In this document: one piece after another, positions 33,359 through 42,458 of the stretch | Numbering within the stretch: the stretch's first letter is position 1 | Layout: the number at the start of each line of letters is the position of its first letter | Assembly: GCA_020717845.1 (NCBI GenBank) | Contig: DYDG01000007.1 | Span: 1 to 46,457, forward strand | Reading direction: 5' to 3' | DNA from: Marinifilum sp. | Lineage (GTDB): Bacteria > UBA9089 > CG2-30-40-21 | Length of the DNA stretch: 46,457 bases | The notes under the pieces: model-generated | What the model was told of the DNA's origin: nothing | The model's input: only the letters and a program-made list of their open reading frames with translations | Databases searched by the model: none | Program-made: the position numbers and the translations under genes

Positions 33359-33480
33359 TTTAGGCTGAAGGCTGAAGGAAAGAAGGGAGAAAAGAGAAAC
33401 TGAAAGTTCAAGGTTCAGCCTCTCCCTTCCTCTATTTCCCTTTCAGCCTTCAGTCTTCAGTCTTCAGCCTTCAGTCTAAA
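33359..33480. repeat. inverted repeat filling the livH-livM gap
   Basis: The arm 33359-33377 (TTTAGGCTGAAGGCTGAAG) matches the reverse complement of 33462-33480 at 18 of 19 bases. The right side also has extra TTCAGTC/TTCAGCC units. It is a different family from the palindromes in the next two gaps. Confidence 0.85.
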
Positions 33481-33484
33481 ACAC

Positions 33485-34381
33485 TCATATCTTCTCTGTT
33501 ACCTCTTCACCAAATATCCCAGCAGGCTTAAAAAGAAGCACGAGTATAAGGATAACAAAAGCGATAATATCCTTATTTTCAGATGATATATACCCTGCTG
33601 CCAGTGTTTCTACTATGCCCAGGATAAACCCGCCTGCCATAGCACCCTTAATATTGCCAATTCCGCCCAGCACAGCAGCGGTAAAAGCCTTTATGCCTGG
33701 CAAAAAGCCCATGTTATACTTTATGCTGCCATAATACAACCCGTTCAATACACCAGCTATCCCGCCCAATCCTCCACCAATCAAAAAAACCAATGCAATT
33801 ATTGTATTAACATTAATACCCATCAATTGGGCAACAACATGATTTTCAGCAACTGCCCGCATTGCCTTACCCATCTTAGTTTTGGAAATGAAAATCGTAA
33901 GGATAATCATGATCAGAATGGATAGACCAAAGATAAAAATCTGTAACGAGCTTATCTGCACACCAAATAAATGGAATTGCATTATAGGCAGCTTTTCTGG
34001 ATAGGTTTTAGACTGAGCACCAACAGCTATCATAATCAGGTTTTGCAAGAATATGGAAACACCAATAGCACTTATCAGGGGTGATAGCCGACAGGCATGC
34101 CGCAGCGGCTTATAGGCAATCTTTTCTATTATAACAGCCAACAGTCCTGCTCCAAGCATGGACAGAACAAAACAAAGCAAGAAATATAGCAGAAAGAATT
34201 GGGGAGCAAATACAGGCATGGAAAAAAGCACCAGGAAACCAATATAAGCACCAACCATAAAAATCTCGCTGTGAGCGAAATTTATCATGAGCAATATGCC
34301 GTAAACCATAGTATAACCTAATGCAAACAAGGCATAAATACTTCCAAGGGTTAAACCATTGACTAATTGTTCAATAAACAT
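33485..34381 (-). CDS. livH: branched-chain amino acid ABC transporter permease LivH
   Basis: The 298-residue membrane permease is diagnostic from its first line: EQLVNGLTLGSIYALFALGY, then MINFAHSEIFMVGAYIG. MGKAMRAVAENHVVAQLMGI is the cytoplasmic coupling loop, and GFLPGIKAFTAAVLGGIGNI is the conserved C-terminal block. Full length. The ribosome site is weak: only AGGAATACAATCTAACT precedes the ATG. It now follows the ABC-3C-like cassette rather than livK, so its expression depends on read-through of about 3 kb or on a promoter I cannot see. Confidence 0.95.
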   Translation of the reverse strand: MFIEQLVNGLTLGSIYALFALGYTMVYGILLMINFAHSEIFMVGAYIGFLVLFSMPVFAPQFFLLYFLLCFVLSMLGAGLLAVIIEKIAYKPLRHACRLSPLISAIGVSIFLQNLIMIAVGAQSKTYPEKLPIMQFHLFGVQISSLQIFIFGLSILIMIILTIFISKTKMGKAMRAVAENHVVAQLMGINVNTIIALVFLIGGGLGGIAGVLNGLYYGSIKYNMGFLPGIKAFTAAVLGGIGNIKGAMAGGFILGIVETLAAGYISSENKDIIAFVILILVLLFKPAGIFGEEVTEKI

Positions 34382-34426
34382 AGTTAGATTGTATTCCTAT
34401 AAGATAAACATTCAGCATTCAGGCAG

Positions 34427-34439
34427 AATATTGCCTAAC
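34427..34439 (+). other. 13-base direct repeat flanking the inserted cassette (right side)
   Basis: AATATTGCCTAAC here matches AATATTGTCTAAC at 37324-37336 in the same orientation (12 of 13). The two copies bracket the three-gene cassette. Between this site and 34567 is a GGACAGGG/CCCTGTCC hairpin (34486-34529) and no gene. Confidence 0.45.
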
Positions 34440-34567
34440 ATTTCTCGTGCCCTGTCAAGATTGAATTCGTAGGAACAAGATATAGGGACAGGGTACCAGA
34501 GGTACTACCTTCTTTCCTTGTCCCTGTCCGAAGCCTGATTGGTTGTTCAAGCAATGGACTACGAACC

Positions 34568-36316
34568 TCAAAATCTTATTCCCAATAATCCCCCATCTTC
34601 AGTTGCATCTGTCAAGGTATTCCGAATATATTGGTCAAATTTGAAATCAGGACTAAAATCTCTTGTTGGTATGGCATCTGAGTTAATTGTACAAATATAT
34701 TGAAAGCCAAGTCTTTCCGCCTCTTTCGCGGCCAATTCTATAGCTAATGCCTTTTGCCTTTCATCTACATCAGCAAAGATAATGCTATCGTGAATAAGAG
34801 GCATTAACGATTTGGCACGTTCTGACCAAACCTGTGCCAGCATCAGGTCGTAACAGAAAATTTTCATATTCCCAACACCATGACTTCCAGACCTCTCAAT
34901 CTCCACCTTGAATTTGAAACCTGTTTTCTTTATGTTAATCGACAGGGTTCCTGGAACCTCATAAAGGGCTTCAGAGTTAGAGTTGAACCTTAAAGTCACA
35001 TCTTTCAGTTGCGATTCCCTCTCCTTCATGTCTATAGTAGCTTGTTGTAACAGTAGTTCTTGTTCGATTGCAACAGCACTTTTACCCTGCTCGAATTTTT
35101 TCAGGTTCTCTAATCTCAGGATTACATCCTTAAGTTCCGATACACTTTTTTGATGATTTGTCTGGAATTGTGTGTATTCTTCCAGGGCACCATGTTTCTG
35201 CAAAACCTGCATCAGCTCCAGACGGGTAGATGAAAGAGTCTGCACCTGCTGTTCTCTTTTCGCGATTTCAATTTTTATGCGTTTTATCTCGTATGATAAG
35301 AAGTCCTTCCTGTTTTTAACGACTTGTTTGTGGAATGACATTACATCTTCGATTCGTTTCGTGATAGAATCCGGTAGAATTATTCCCGCCTCCTGATAAA
35401 TACGGGTTACTGAATCAGGTTTAGCATCAGTTTCCTCGGTCAAACTTGCCTCGTAATTCTCAAGAAGTCTTTTTTCACATACATTTTGGTTTACTAAATC
35501 GTGAATTTTATTCGTTAACTCGTTGGCCTCTTTTTCTATCTGATTGTATTGTGGATGGACATTAAAATTGCTCAAGTCCTCTTTTTCTTGTGCTACTTGA
35601 GCTTCCAATCTGATTCTTTTAGCTTCCAGTTCACCTATGGAACCAATAAGATTCGTAAGAATTCCTGATTTCGCTTCTTCTTTTAGCTGATCAAGAACCT
35701 TCATTCTATCCTTTAGAACCTGCCATTTTGAGGCGTATTCCCATCCTAAGCCGAGAAGAAACGCATTGTTCACCTGTTTATCCCATTCTTTTTGATCCTT
35801 ATATTGTTGGAATGGATTTAGAAAAGCTCCTTGCTGTCCATTCCGACGAATAAAATAAGAAATAAGACTTCTGAATGTAGGCGCGTATTTGAAGTCATCA
35901 TAGACGGGTCGAAGACCGAACATTAGAACTCCCAGAACCTTATTCCAGTCACGTGATGAGATTATCTGTTTTCCAGTCTTTTCGTCAATATCTGGTTTTA
36001 CTGACCAATTGGAACAATCACCACTGATAATAATCTTAGTTTGGTTGGTTGTATTGCGAGACACTGAGTACTTTTCCCCAGCCAGGTCCAATTCCAGGAA
36101 GAATGTCCAATTATTCATTTGGGGCTTGCTTAGTGTTTCTCCCTTTTGACCGCCCAAGCAGAAGTGGATTATCTCCAGAAGAGTTGATTTACCAAGTCCG
36201 TTTCGCGAGTCCTTTTTAGTCGACTCTTTTGTTCTTTCAGCGAGCATGACATTGTAGCCGGGTTTGAATTCCACAGTTTTAAAGGATGTCCTATCGCTTT
36301 TTACAGAGTAGAGCAT
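34568..36316 (-). CDS. SMC-like ATPase with DUF2326 C-terminus (ABC-three-component system)
   Basis: The protein has 582 residues. The N-terminal ATPase half has KPGYNVMLAERT and Walker A NGLGKST (Lys43) within DSRNGLGKSTLLEIIHFCLG. A long middle region of heptad-like coils (~200-430, e.g. KRIEDVMSFHKQVVKNRKDF) follows, then the C-terminal ATPase half with HDSIIFADVDERQKALAI, the conserved element of DUF2326 proteins. Such Rad50/SMC-like ATPases are the sensor/motor partner in ABC-3C conflict systems. Start: GGAGGAGACAATAATG places the ribosome site ideally for the ATG at 36316, whose A is the last base of the upstream TAA. Last of a three-gene cassette; predicted cytoplasmic, likely defence against phages or plasmids. 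Confidence 0.85.
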   Translation of the reverse strand: MLYSVKSDRTSFKTVEFKPGYNVMLAERTKESTKKDSRNGLGKSTLLEIIHFCLGGQKGETLSKPQMNNWTFFLELDLAGEKYSVSRNTTNQTKIIISGDCSNWSVKPDIDEKTGKQIISSRDWNKVLGVLMFGLRPVYDDFKYAPTFRSLISYFIRRNGQQGAFLNPFQQYKDQKEWDKQVNNAFLLGLGWEYASKWQVLKDRMKVLDQLKEEAKSGILTNLIGSIGELEAKRIRLEAQVAQEKEDLSNFNVHPQYNQIEKEANELTNKIHDLVNQNVCEKRLLENYEASLTEETDAKPDSVTRIYQEAGIILPDSITKRIEDVMSFHKQVVKNRKDFLSYEIKRIKIEIAKREQQVQTLSSTRLELMQVLQKHGALEEYTQFQTNHQKSVSELKDVILRLENLKKFEQGKSAVAIEQELLLQQATIDMKERESQLKDVTLRFNSNSEALYEVPGTLSINIKKTGFKFKVEIERSGSHGVGNMKIFCYDLMLAQVWSERAKSLMPLIHDSIIFADVDERQKALAIELAAKEAERLGFQYICTINSDAIPTRDFSPDFKFDQYIRNTLTDATEDGGLLGIRF

Positions 36317-36540
36317 TATTGTCTCCTCCATATCAGTCCATCCTTAAAATCAATGATGTTCATTATGAACAGGAGATCCAGACTCAGAGTGAAACGCTCG
36401 AATGTCCTTATTTCTGGCAGGTTTCGGGTCTTGTCCCATAACAGACTAACCGTTTTGGGCTCGTTAATATTCTTCAATAAAGCTGCACCGGCACTTAGTA
36501 GGGAATTTGAGAGTTTCAGATGTTTTGTAGGAAGAATCAT
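36316..36540 (-). CDS. ABC-three-component Middle Component 6-like small protein
   Basis: The 74-residue protein reads MILPTKHLKLSNSLLSAGAA, then NEPKTVSLLWDK, then FERFTLSLDLLFIMNIIDFK-DGLIW. This pattern (PTKH at the start, a winged-helix-like core and hydrophobic LDLLF-x-x-x-x-I) is that of the MC6 family. MC6 genes stand between the effector and the DUF2326 ATPase in ABC-3C loci, and the protein presumably bridges them. Its ATG overlaps the upstream TGA by 4 bases (ATGA) and its TAA overlaps the next ATG by one base (TAATG), so the three proteins are translationally coupled. Function is inferred from family and context. Confidence 0.82.
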   Translation of the reverse strand: MILPTKHLKLSNSLLSAGAALLKNINEPKTVSLLWDKTRNLPEIRTFERFTLSLDLLFIMNIIDFKDGLIWRRQ

Positions 36541-37286
36541 TTTTCGAACACCTCACATTTTTCGAATAGATAGACCAGCACCGCCAATCCCGCTGCCCTC
36601 TCAAGGAAGATAGAACTATTTCTCGATGCGAATTCCATAAGACCGTCGAACAATTCATCACCCGTGAGATGTATTTCGTTCTTCAATCTTTCATATTCGG
36701 TCACAAAACCTATTTTGATTCGATTCCCAAAATCAATGTCCGGGATTCTGTCAAGGAAACTGCTGACTAATCCTACCTGCACCATGCCCATAATGATTAG
36801 TCTTTCAGTTACTGTTGACAGCTTGTTCCTTTGTATTTTATCCTTAGGTGGAATGACTTTGTAAGAATCACTCGTGGCAGGTTGTTTTGAAACTAAGTAC
36901 TGTGTTACTACATTGAGTTCTGCAAAGGTAGTATTTATTACCTCATTTGCTGTAGATTCGCGGATGTATTTTTCGTGTTGCCTTTTAATTTCGAGGAGCT
37001 TTTCAACGGTGTATGTATTCGGCTGGTCGTCAACCATTTTATGGTGGTCACAGCATAAAATTATAAGATTTTGGTGGTTATTTCGCTCAGCAGAAGTCAT
37101 GTTTGGATCATATCGTGCTGATGTTGGCTTTTCACCTTTGATGTGTGCTCTCTCGCCGATAATAGATTTCTGGTCGTTACCAATACTATCGATAATAAGT
37201 TCCTTGCGGCACTCAGGAATAGCACAACGATTACCGCATTTCCAATCAATGATCTTCTTGTCCTTATCTGAAATGCCGCTATTCAT
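36537..37286 (-). CDS. HNH endonuclease-like effector with ABC-3C C-terminal domain
   Basis: The protein has 249 residues. The N-terminal HNH module (~10-100) has Cys-rich CGNRCAIPECRKEL, the first His in GERAHIKG, and NNHQNLIILCCDHHKMVDD with the Asn and paired His of HNH nucleases. A linker with helices leads to the C-terminal domain (~165-249): RIPDIDFGNRIKIGFVTEYE, then GDELFDGLMEFASR and AAGLAVLVYLFEKCEVFEK. That C-terminus is the shared CTD fused to different effectors in ABC-three-component systems. The nuclease would be the killing or cleaving part. GAGGTAAGAAA precedes the ATG. First gene of the cassette, 69 bases after the livK stop. Confidence 0.85.
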   Translation of the reverse strand: MNSGISDKDKKIIDWKCGNRCAIPECRKELIIDSIGNDQKSIIGERAHIKGEKPTSARYDPNMTSAERNNHQNLIILCCDHHKMVDDQPNTYTVEKLLEIKRQHEKYIRESTANEVINTTFAELNVVTQYLVSKQPATSDSYKVIPPKDKIQRNKLSTVTERLIIMGMVQVGLVSSFLDRIPDIDFGNRIKIGFVTEYERLKNEIHLTGDELFDGLMEFASRNSSIFLERAAGLAVLVYLFEKCEVFEK

Positions 37287-37323
37287 TTTCTTACCTCAAC
37301 CCTTTTCTTACAATCACCTGTGC

Positions 37324-37336
37324 AATATTGTCTAAC
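37324..37336 (+). other. 13-base direct repeat flanking the inserted cassette (left side)
   Basis: AATATTGTCTAAC, partner of 34427-34439. It lies 20 bases from the livK stop. It may be a relic of a target duplication or a recombination site. Confidence 0.45.
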
Positions 37337-37355
37337 GGAATCCTTACTCTAATAA

Positions 37356-38483
37356 CTACTCACAATAAACAAATTTACCATCCTTAATCTTGTAGATGCT
37401 GATAGTTTTATTCAATGTATCGCCTTTTTCATCAAACGCAGTTTCACCCAGGATACCATTATATTTAATGCTTGATATATAATCAATTATCGGAGATGTT
37501 TCCTTATTTGTTTTTTCAATTGCCTCGACAAGCATGCAGGTTGCCTCATAGGTATACGGGTCATAAGGCTGCATATCTACTCCAGGATATTTTGCCTTAA
37601 ATTTATCCATGAACGCCTTTGCTTTTGGTAATTTATCCGGCGGCATGCCTATCATTGAGGCATAATCACCTTCTGTGGCACTACCACCAATCTTGATATA
37701 TTCTGGGCTAAATATTCCATCACCGCCAACTACAGGCACCTGTAACCCTAATTCCTTTGCCTGTTTGGTAATTAATCCGCATTCACTATACATCCCTCCA
37801 AAATAGAGCAGGTCAGGCTTTTCATTTTTTATCCGTGTCAGGAGTGCCCTGAAATCTTTATCACCACTATTAATCCCATCAAAACTCAATATCTTTCCCT
37901 GTCGTGTTTCTCGTGCCTCAAACTGTTTTTTGAATTCCTCAGCCAGACCCTGACCATAAGCAGTTTTATCGTGAATTACTGCTACTGTGATAATTTTTAG
38001 GTTATCAACACAATAATTTGCCCCAAAACTTCCCTGGACATCGTCGGTTGTGCAGACACGAAACACATTTTTTAACCCTTGCAAGGTTAATTTAGGATTA
38101 GTTGATGCAGGGGTTATCATCAATAGATTGTGTTTGGCATAGACTTGACTTGCAGGTATTGAACAACCACTGTTCAGATGACCAATCACCCCAATTATTT
38201 TTGCATCAGAAATAACCTGATTAGCTACATTTGCAGCCTCTTTTGGATCGCCGCGGTCATCAAATGCGGCTAATTCAAGCTTTATATCTTGAAATTTGCC
38301 AGAGGCATTAGCCTCTTCAATAGCCATTTCAGCCCCTCGTTTCATCCCCTGCCCCATGGCGGCAATATCTCCGGTCAGAGGACAAACGAGAGCTATCTTG
38401 ACCACCTGTTCACCTTCTGGTGCTTTAGCGCACCCAACAAAACCTATTAAAATTCCAAAAAGTGCTAACAAAATTCTGAACAT
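37356..38483 (-). CDS. livK: branched-chain amino acid-type ABC substrate-binding lipoprotein (LivK/LivJ-like)
   Basis: The 375-residue protein has a lipoprotein signal peptide (LLALFGILIGFVGC) with the lipobox Cys. The periplasmic type I binding fold has IALVCPLTGDIAAMGQGMKR, GVIGHLNSGCSIPASQVYAK, MITPASTNPKLT and FRVCTTDDVQGSFGANYCVD. These are the ligand-contact segments of Leu/Ile/Val-type receptors, though members also bind other amides or amino acids. It is the first gene of the liv operon, with a consensus promoter upstream. The other liv genes lie beyond the HNH/MC6/ATPase cassette. Confidence 0.94.
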   Translation of the reverse strand: MFRILLALFGILIGFVGCAKAPEGEQVVKIALVCPLTGDIAAMGQGMKRGAEMAIEEANASGKFQDIKLELAAFDDRGDPKEAANVANQVISDAKIIGVIGHLNSGCSIPASQVYAKHNLLMITPASTNPKLTLQGLKNVFRVCTTDDVQGSFGANYCVDNLKIITVAVIHDKTAYGQGLAEEFKKQFEARETRQGKILSFDGINSGDKDFRALLTRIKNEKPDLLYFGGMYSECGLITKQAKELGLQVPVVGGDGIFSPEYIKIGGSATEGDYASMIGMPPDKLPKAKAFMDKFKAKYPGVDMQPYDPYTYEATCMLVEAIEKTNKETSPIIDYISSIKYNGILGETAFDEKGDTLNKTISIYKIKDGKFVYCE

Positions 38484-38508
38484 AATGCCTTGCCTCCTCT
38501 TAAACTGC

Positions 38509-38563
38509 TACTATTAGTAAAAAATAGCGGTAATAGTATACCTTACAATGCTGCTCCTGTCAA
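38509..38563 (-). promoter_or_regulatory. livK promoter with inverted repeat at the -10
   Basis: On the minus strand TTGACA (38563-38558), 17 bases, TATACT (38540-38535). An inverted repeat TACTATTA/TAATAGTA (38531-38538 and 38509-38516 on the plus strand) starts in the -10 box and could be an operator. Confidence 0.75.
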
Positions 38564-38648
38564 GCAAAAAATATCCACCTGTGTAATCGGTCAGTGAACG
38601 GTTGTTCCCCTCCCTTTCACCGACCCATTTCACATCTCTACTTTTCTA

Positions 38649-38677
38649 TTGACATCCTTAATGATTAGTGGTATACT
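38649..38677 (+). promoter_or_regulatory. argS promoter
   Basis: TTGACA (38649-38654), 17 bases, TATACT (38672-38677), followed by the argS leader. A GGTCAGTGAA/TTCACCGACC hairpin (38589-38625) lies between the divergent livK and argS promoters. Confidence 0.8.
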
Positions 38678-38742
38678 TTAAGCCATGCAAGATTATTGTC
38701 TTTCCCACATCTGCTTTTGACACAATCATGGAGGTATATCAG

Positions 38743-40407
38743 GTGAATTTAACCATAAAACAGCAAATAAAAACAATAATAATAGATGCCCTAAAACAGG
38801 CAATGGTTGAGGGAATATTCCCTGAGGATCTATTAATTCCAGAGGTTCAGGTAGAGTCTCCCAAAAACCCTGAGTTTGGTGATTTTGCTACTAACATATC
38901 TTTTCCTTTAACCAAGATACTTAAAAAAAATCCTCGTGATATTGCGGCTATATTGATAAAATACCTCGAAAAAGAAGAAATAGTCAAAAAAGTAGAGGTT
39001 GCTGGAGCCGGGTTTATAAATTTTTGGATTGCTCCATCAAGGCTTCATGAAATACTGCAAGAGATTGATCTGAAGGGGGAAAAATACGGCAGCTCTAATA
39101 CTGGACAGGGGAAAAAGACTATAGTTGAATTTTTGAGTGCAAATCCAACCGGCCCCCTTCATGTAGGTCACGGTCGTGGGGCAGCTATCGGAGATATTAT
39201 TGGCAATATTCTTGACTTTTGCGGATATGATGTTACCAGAGAATATTATATCAATGATGTCGGCAATCAGATGGTAAAATTGGGTGCATCCCTGCAGTCC
39301 AGATACCTTGAGCTTCTGGGTGAAAGCATGCCCTTGCCAGAGGAAGGCTATCAGGGTGAGTATATGATTGATATTGCCAGGAAACTCTATGAGTTAGAAG
39401 GAGATTCATGTCGAAACAAGGATGTCCTGTATTTTAAGAATTTTGCCATGAGCGAGATTTTAGAGGATATTAAGCAAAGCCTTTTGTCTTTTGGTGTCCA
39501 CTTCAATAGCTGGTTTGCAGAAAGCACATTGTATCAGGAGGACATGATAAAAAAAGTTCTTGACAAATTAAAAGATATGGGTTATACTTATGATGCTAAT
39601 GGGGCATTATGGTTAAAAACTACTGCTTTTGAAGATGATAAAGACCGCGTTTTGATTCGAGAAAATCAAATTCCTACTTATTTCACAGGAGATATTGCTT
39701 ATCATTGTAGTAAATATGTTCGTGGATATGAACTGTTGATTGATTTATGGGGAGCAGATCATCATGGTTATATCAATCGCTTAAAGGCTGCCTGTCTTGC
39801 ATTAAATTATCCTAAAGAAAGTTTGGTTATCCTGCTTTATCAATTAGTCAGCCTCTCCAGGGGCAATCAACCTGTTTCCATGTCAACACGACAGGGTGAG
39901 TTTGTAACCTTAACCGAGGTTATCCAGGAAGTAGGAAAGGATGCAGCCAGGTTCTTTTTCTGCATGAGAAAATCAGATGCTCATCTTGACTTTGATCTGG
40001 AATTAGCTAAGTCTCAGTCACAGGAAAATCCAGTATATTATGTTCAATATGCTCATGCCAGAATATGCAGTATCCTGCGGAAAGCAAAGGAAGCAGAATT
40101 AGAGATAAAATCTTATGATAAAATTAACATGTCTGTTCTTAACCTGTCAGAAGAGTTGATGCTTCTTTCTAAAATGTCAACCCTTCAGGATGAGGTTTCA
40201 GGTTGTGCCAGATCGTTTGAACCTCATCGATTAACCATTTATCTTATGGAATTGGTATCTATCTTTCACAACTATTATAATCATCATCGCATCATTTCAT
40301 CTGAGTCTGATGTAACAGATGCCAGGCTCTTTTTGGTAAATGGGTTAAGAATAGTTCTTAAAAATACACTTTCATTGTTGGGAATAAGTGCACCAGAAGA
40401 GATGTAG
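38743..40407 (+). CDS. argS: arginyl-tRNA synthetase
   Basis: The 554-residue class I synthetase begins with an Add-1 type domain. The HIGH-type motif is SANPTGPLHVGHGRGAAIGD and the second motif is the Arg-specific MSTRQGEFVTL in place of KMSKS. The C-terminal anticodon-binding DALR-type helices end with LRIVLKNTLSLLGISAPEEM. The frame opens at 38668, but GGAGGT lies 7 bases before the GTG at 38743, which gives the normal N-terminus (VNLTIKQQIKTIIIDALKQA), so I call the GTG. First gene of a plus-strand operon with the CBS/PAS gene and rho. Confidence 0.95.
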   Translation: MNLTIKQQIKTIIIDALKQAMVEGIFPEDLLIPEVQVESPKNPEFGDFATNISFPLTKILKKNPRDIAAILIKYLEKEEIVKKVEVAGAGFINFWIAPSRLHEILQEIDLKGEKYGSSNTGQGKKTIVEFLSANPTGPLHVGHGRGAAIGDIIGNILDFCGYDVTREYYINDVGNQMVKLGASLQSRYLELLGESMPLPEEGYQGEYMIDIARKLYELEGDSCRNKDVLYFKNFAMSEILEDIKQSLLSFGVHFNSWFAESTLYQEDMIKKVLDKLKDMGYTYDANGALWLKTTAFEDDKDRVLIRENQIPTYFTGDIAYHCSKYVRGYELLIDLWGADHHGYINRLKAACLALNYPKESLVILLYQLVSLSRGNQPVSMSTRQGEFVTLTEVIQEVGKDAARFFFCMRKSDAHLDFDLELAKSQSQENPVYYVQYAHARICSILRKAKEAELEIKSYDKINMSVLNLSEELMLLSKMSTLQDEVSGCARSFEPHRLTIYLMELVSIFHNYYNHHRIISSESDVTDARLFLVNGLRIVLKNTLSLLGISAPEEM

Positions 40408-40454
40408 CATAGCCCATACAAGCAGAAAACTCTGAATTTGGTGGTATTATTGTA

Positions 40455-41111
40455 GTGAGAGAAAGCGAAAAAAAATTAGATGTCACTAAGTCAGACATTT
40501 TAGGGTTTTTTTATCGATATCCAATCCGAGCAATTCCTGTAATAGAAAAGAAGAAGATAATCGGTATCCTCTTAAAAGATACCCTGACCGCAAGAACAAG
40601 TACCCTGTCTGAATTAAATGTCCCCATGAAAAAGGTAATCTCAGAACATTTAATTCCTGTTGATACACAAAAGGATTATCATGCGTTACAAAATCTGCTT
40701 CAAAACTTCAAAAAGGTAGAGACGATTCCTGCTCTGGATCAACAGGGAAGGCTATCGGCAACCTTGAGCAAATCAGACCTTATCTGTATGTGGGAAGACC
40801 TTCCAAGAATGTATGAATTGGAATGGAAGAGGTTGTTTGATGGATTTTCGTATCCAGTAGTCATTACAAATGAAAAGGGTTGTATTGAATACACCAACCA
40901 TTCATTTTCAGATATAATTATTGTTGGCCGTGGTAGAAAGATACAAGGCAAACCCATTATTGATGTGCTTCCAAACATCCCTTTGACCCAGAAAACCCCT
41001 GTGATTGGACAGTCAATGGTCATAGATGGGGAAAATTTTGTTTGTGATGTGATGCCTATGAGTCATGGCAGCAATGGGACAGTATATTTGATCAGAACAA
41101 GCGGCACATAA
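40455..41111 (+). CDS. CBS-pair plus PAS domain protein upstream of rho
   Basis: The protein has 218 residues. The N-terminal half holds a CBS pair ([20 protein letters not shown] ... [20 protein letters not shown]), the adenosyl-ligand-binding module. The C-terminal half (~125-218) is a PAS domain ([19 protein letters not shown], then [20 protein letters not shown]). There is no output domain, so it may act through a partner. The start is a GTG (GTGAGAGAAAGC) with a poor ribosome site; the true start could be slightly different. It lies 47 bases after argS and 47 before rho, in the same direction. A sensing role is inference. Confidence 0.75.
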   Translation: MRESEKKLDVTKSDILGFFYRYPIRAIPVIEKKKIIGILLKDTLTARTSTLSELNVPMKKVISEHLIPVDTQKDYHALQNLLQNFKKVETIPALDQQGRLSATLSKSDLICMWEDLPRMYELEWKRLFDGFSYPVVITNEKGCIEYTNHSFSDIIIVGRGRKIQGKPIIDVLPNIPLTQKTPVIGQSMVIDGENFVCDVMPMSHGSNGTVYLIRTSGT

Positions 41112-41158
41112 CAAAGCTTGTGATGATAATTAATACAATTAAACAGGAGATGGGAAAA

Positions 41159-42433
41159 ATGATGAACAAACACGAAGGACTAAATGTTAAAGAACTGCAG
41201 GATAAGACTATTTCAGAGTTGAGTGACCTTGCTCATGAGCTAAAAATTGAAGGGGCAAGCGGCATGAGAAAGCAAGAGCTTATTTTTGCAATATTACAGG
41301 CTCGTGCCGAGGCACAGGGACAGCTTTTTGGACAGGGGGTGCTGGAGGTATTGCCTGATGGTTATGGCTTTCTGAGATCTACAAATTATAATTATCTCCC
41401 AAGCCCAGACGATATCTATGTTTCACCGTCACAGATTAGAAAGTTTAGCCTTCATACAGGGGATACAGTCTCTGGTCAAATTCGTTCACCAAAGGAAAGC
41501 GAGAAATTTTTTGCCTTGCTCAGGGTTGAGGCTGTAAACTTTGATGAAATTGATGTTGCTTCTCAAAGAATACTATTTGATAACCTGACCCCTCTTTATC
41601 CTCAAGAAAGGATAGTCTTAGAAAGAGCACAAAATGAGATATCCATGCGGGTTATGGATATGCTTACCCCAATTGGCAAGGGACAAAGAGGGTTAATTGT
41701 TGCACCGCCAAGAACAGGAAAGACTGTCCTGCTTCAGAAATTAGCCAATAGTATCACCGCAAATCATCCGGAGGTTAAACTGATTGTCCTTCTTATTGAT
41801 GAAAGACCTGAAGAGGTTACTGATATGGCACGGTCTGTAAATGGTGAGGTAATTAGCTCAACCTTTGATGAACCGCCGCAGCGGCATGTTCAGGTAGCAG
41901 ATATGGTGATTGAAAAGGCAAAACGGCTTGTGGAACATAAACATGATGTGGTTATTCTCTTAGATAGTATTACCCGTCTTGCTCGAGCACATAATCAGGT
42001 CTGCCCTACATCAGGAAAGGTGCTTTCTGGCGGGGTAGACTCAAATGCTTTGCATCGTCCCAAGAGGTTTTTTGGAGCAGCAAGAAATATAGAAGAGGGC
42101 GGCAGCTTAACCATTATTGCTACAGCTCTTGTTGATACCGGCAGCCGTATGGATGAGGTTATCTTTGAAGAATTCAAGGGAACAGGCAATATGGAGGTTC
42201 TTCTGGACAGGTCGCTGGTAGAAAAAAGACTGTTCCCTGCAATTAATATCCTTAAGTCAGGCACAAGAAAGGAAGAGTTATTGTTGGATGAGGAAACCCT
42301 GGCCAAGGTATGGGTATTACGCAAGGTTCTTAGCTCTATGGGCCCGGTGGAAACTATGGAGTTGGTAGTTAATAAGATAAAAACAACTAAGAGTAATAAG
42401 GAATTCCTGATGGCAATAAATGTGGGGGCATAA
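41159..42433 (+). CDS. rho: transcription termination factor Rho
   Basis: The 424-residue RNA-dependent hexameric ATPase starts with a Rho N-terminal helix domain ([20 protein letters not shown]). The cold-shock-like primary RNA-binding site follows ([15 protein letters not shown]), then Walker [12 protein letters not shown], Walker [17 protein letters not shown], and the Q/R loops [20 protein letters not shown]. Full length without large insertions. GGAG is 9 bases before the ATG at 41159; the frame opens 13 codons earlier. The gene ends in MAINVGA. Confidence 0.96.
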   Translation: MMNKHEGLNVKELQDKTISELSDLAHELKIEGASGMRKQELIFAILQARAEAQGQLFGQGVLEVLPDGYGFLRSTNYNYLPSPDDIYVSPSQIRKFSLHTGDTVSGQIRSPKESEKFFALLRVEAVNFDEIDVASQRILFDNLTPLYPQERIVLERAQNEISMRVMDMLTPIGKGQRGLIVAPPRTGKTVLLQKLANSITANHPEVKLIVLLIDERPEEVTDMARSVNGEVISSTFDEPPQRHVQVADMVIEKAKRLVEHKHDVVILLDSITRLARAHNQVCPTSGKVLSGGVDSNALHRPKRFFGAARNIEEGGSLTIIATALVDTGSRMDEVIFEEFKGTGNMEVLLDRSLVEKRLFPAINILKSGTRKEELLLDEETLAKVWVLRKVLSSMGPVETMELVVNKIKTTKSNKEFLMAINVGA

Positions 42434-42458
42434 GTTTTTGGAGATTGTCCCTGCTATA

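Noticed and set aside
39880-39915. Apparent loss of the KMSKS motif in ArgS
   Set aside because: Arginyl-tRNA synthetases commonly lack a standard KMSKS; MSTRQGEF is the usual replacement.
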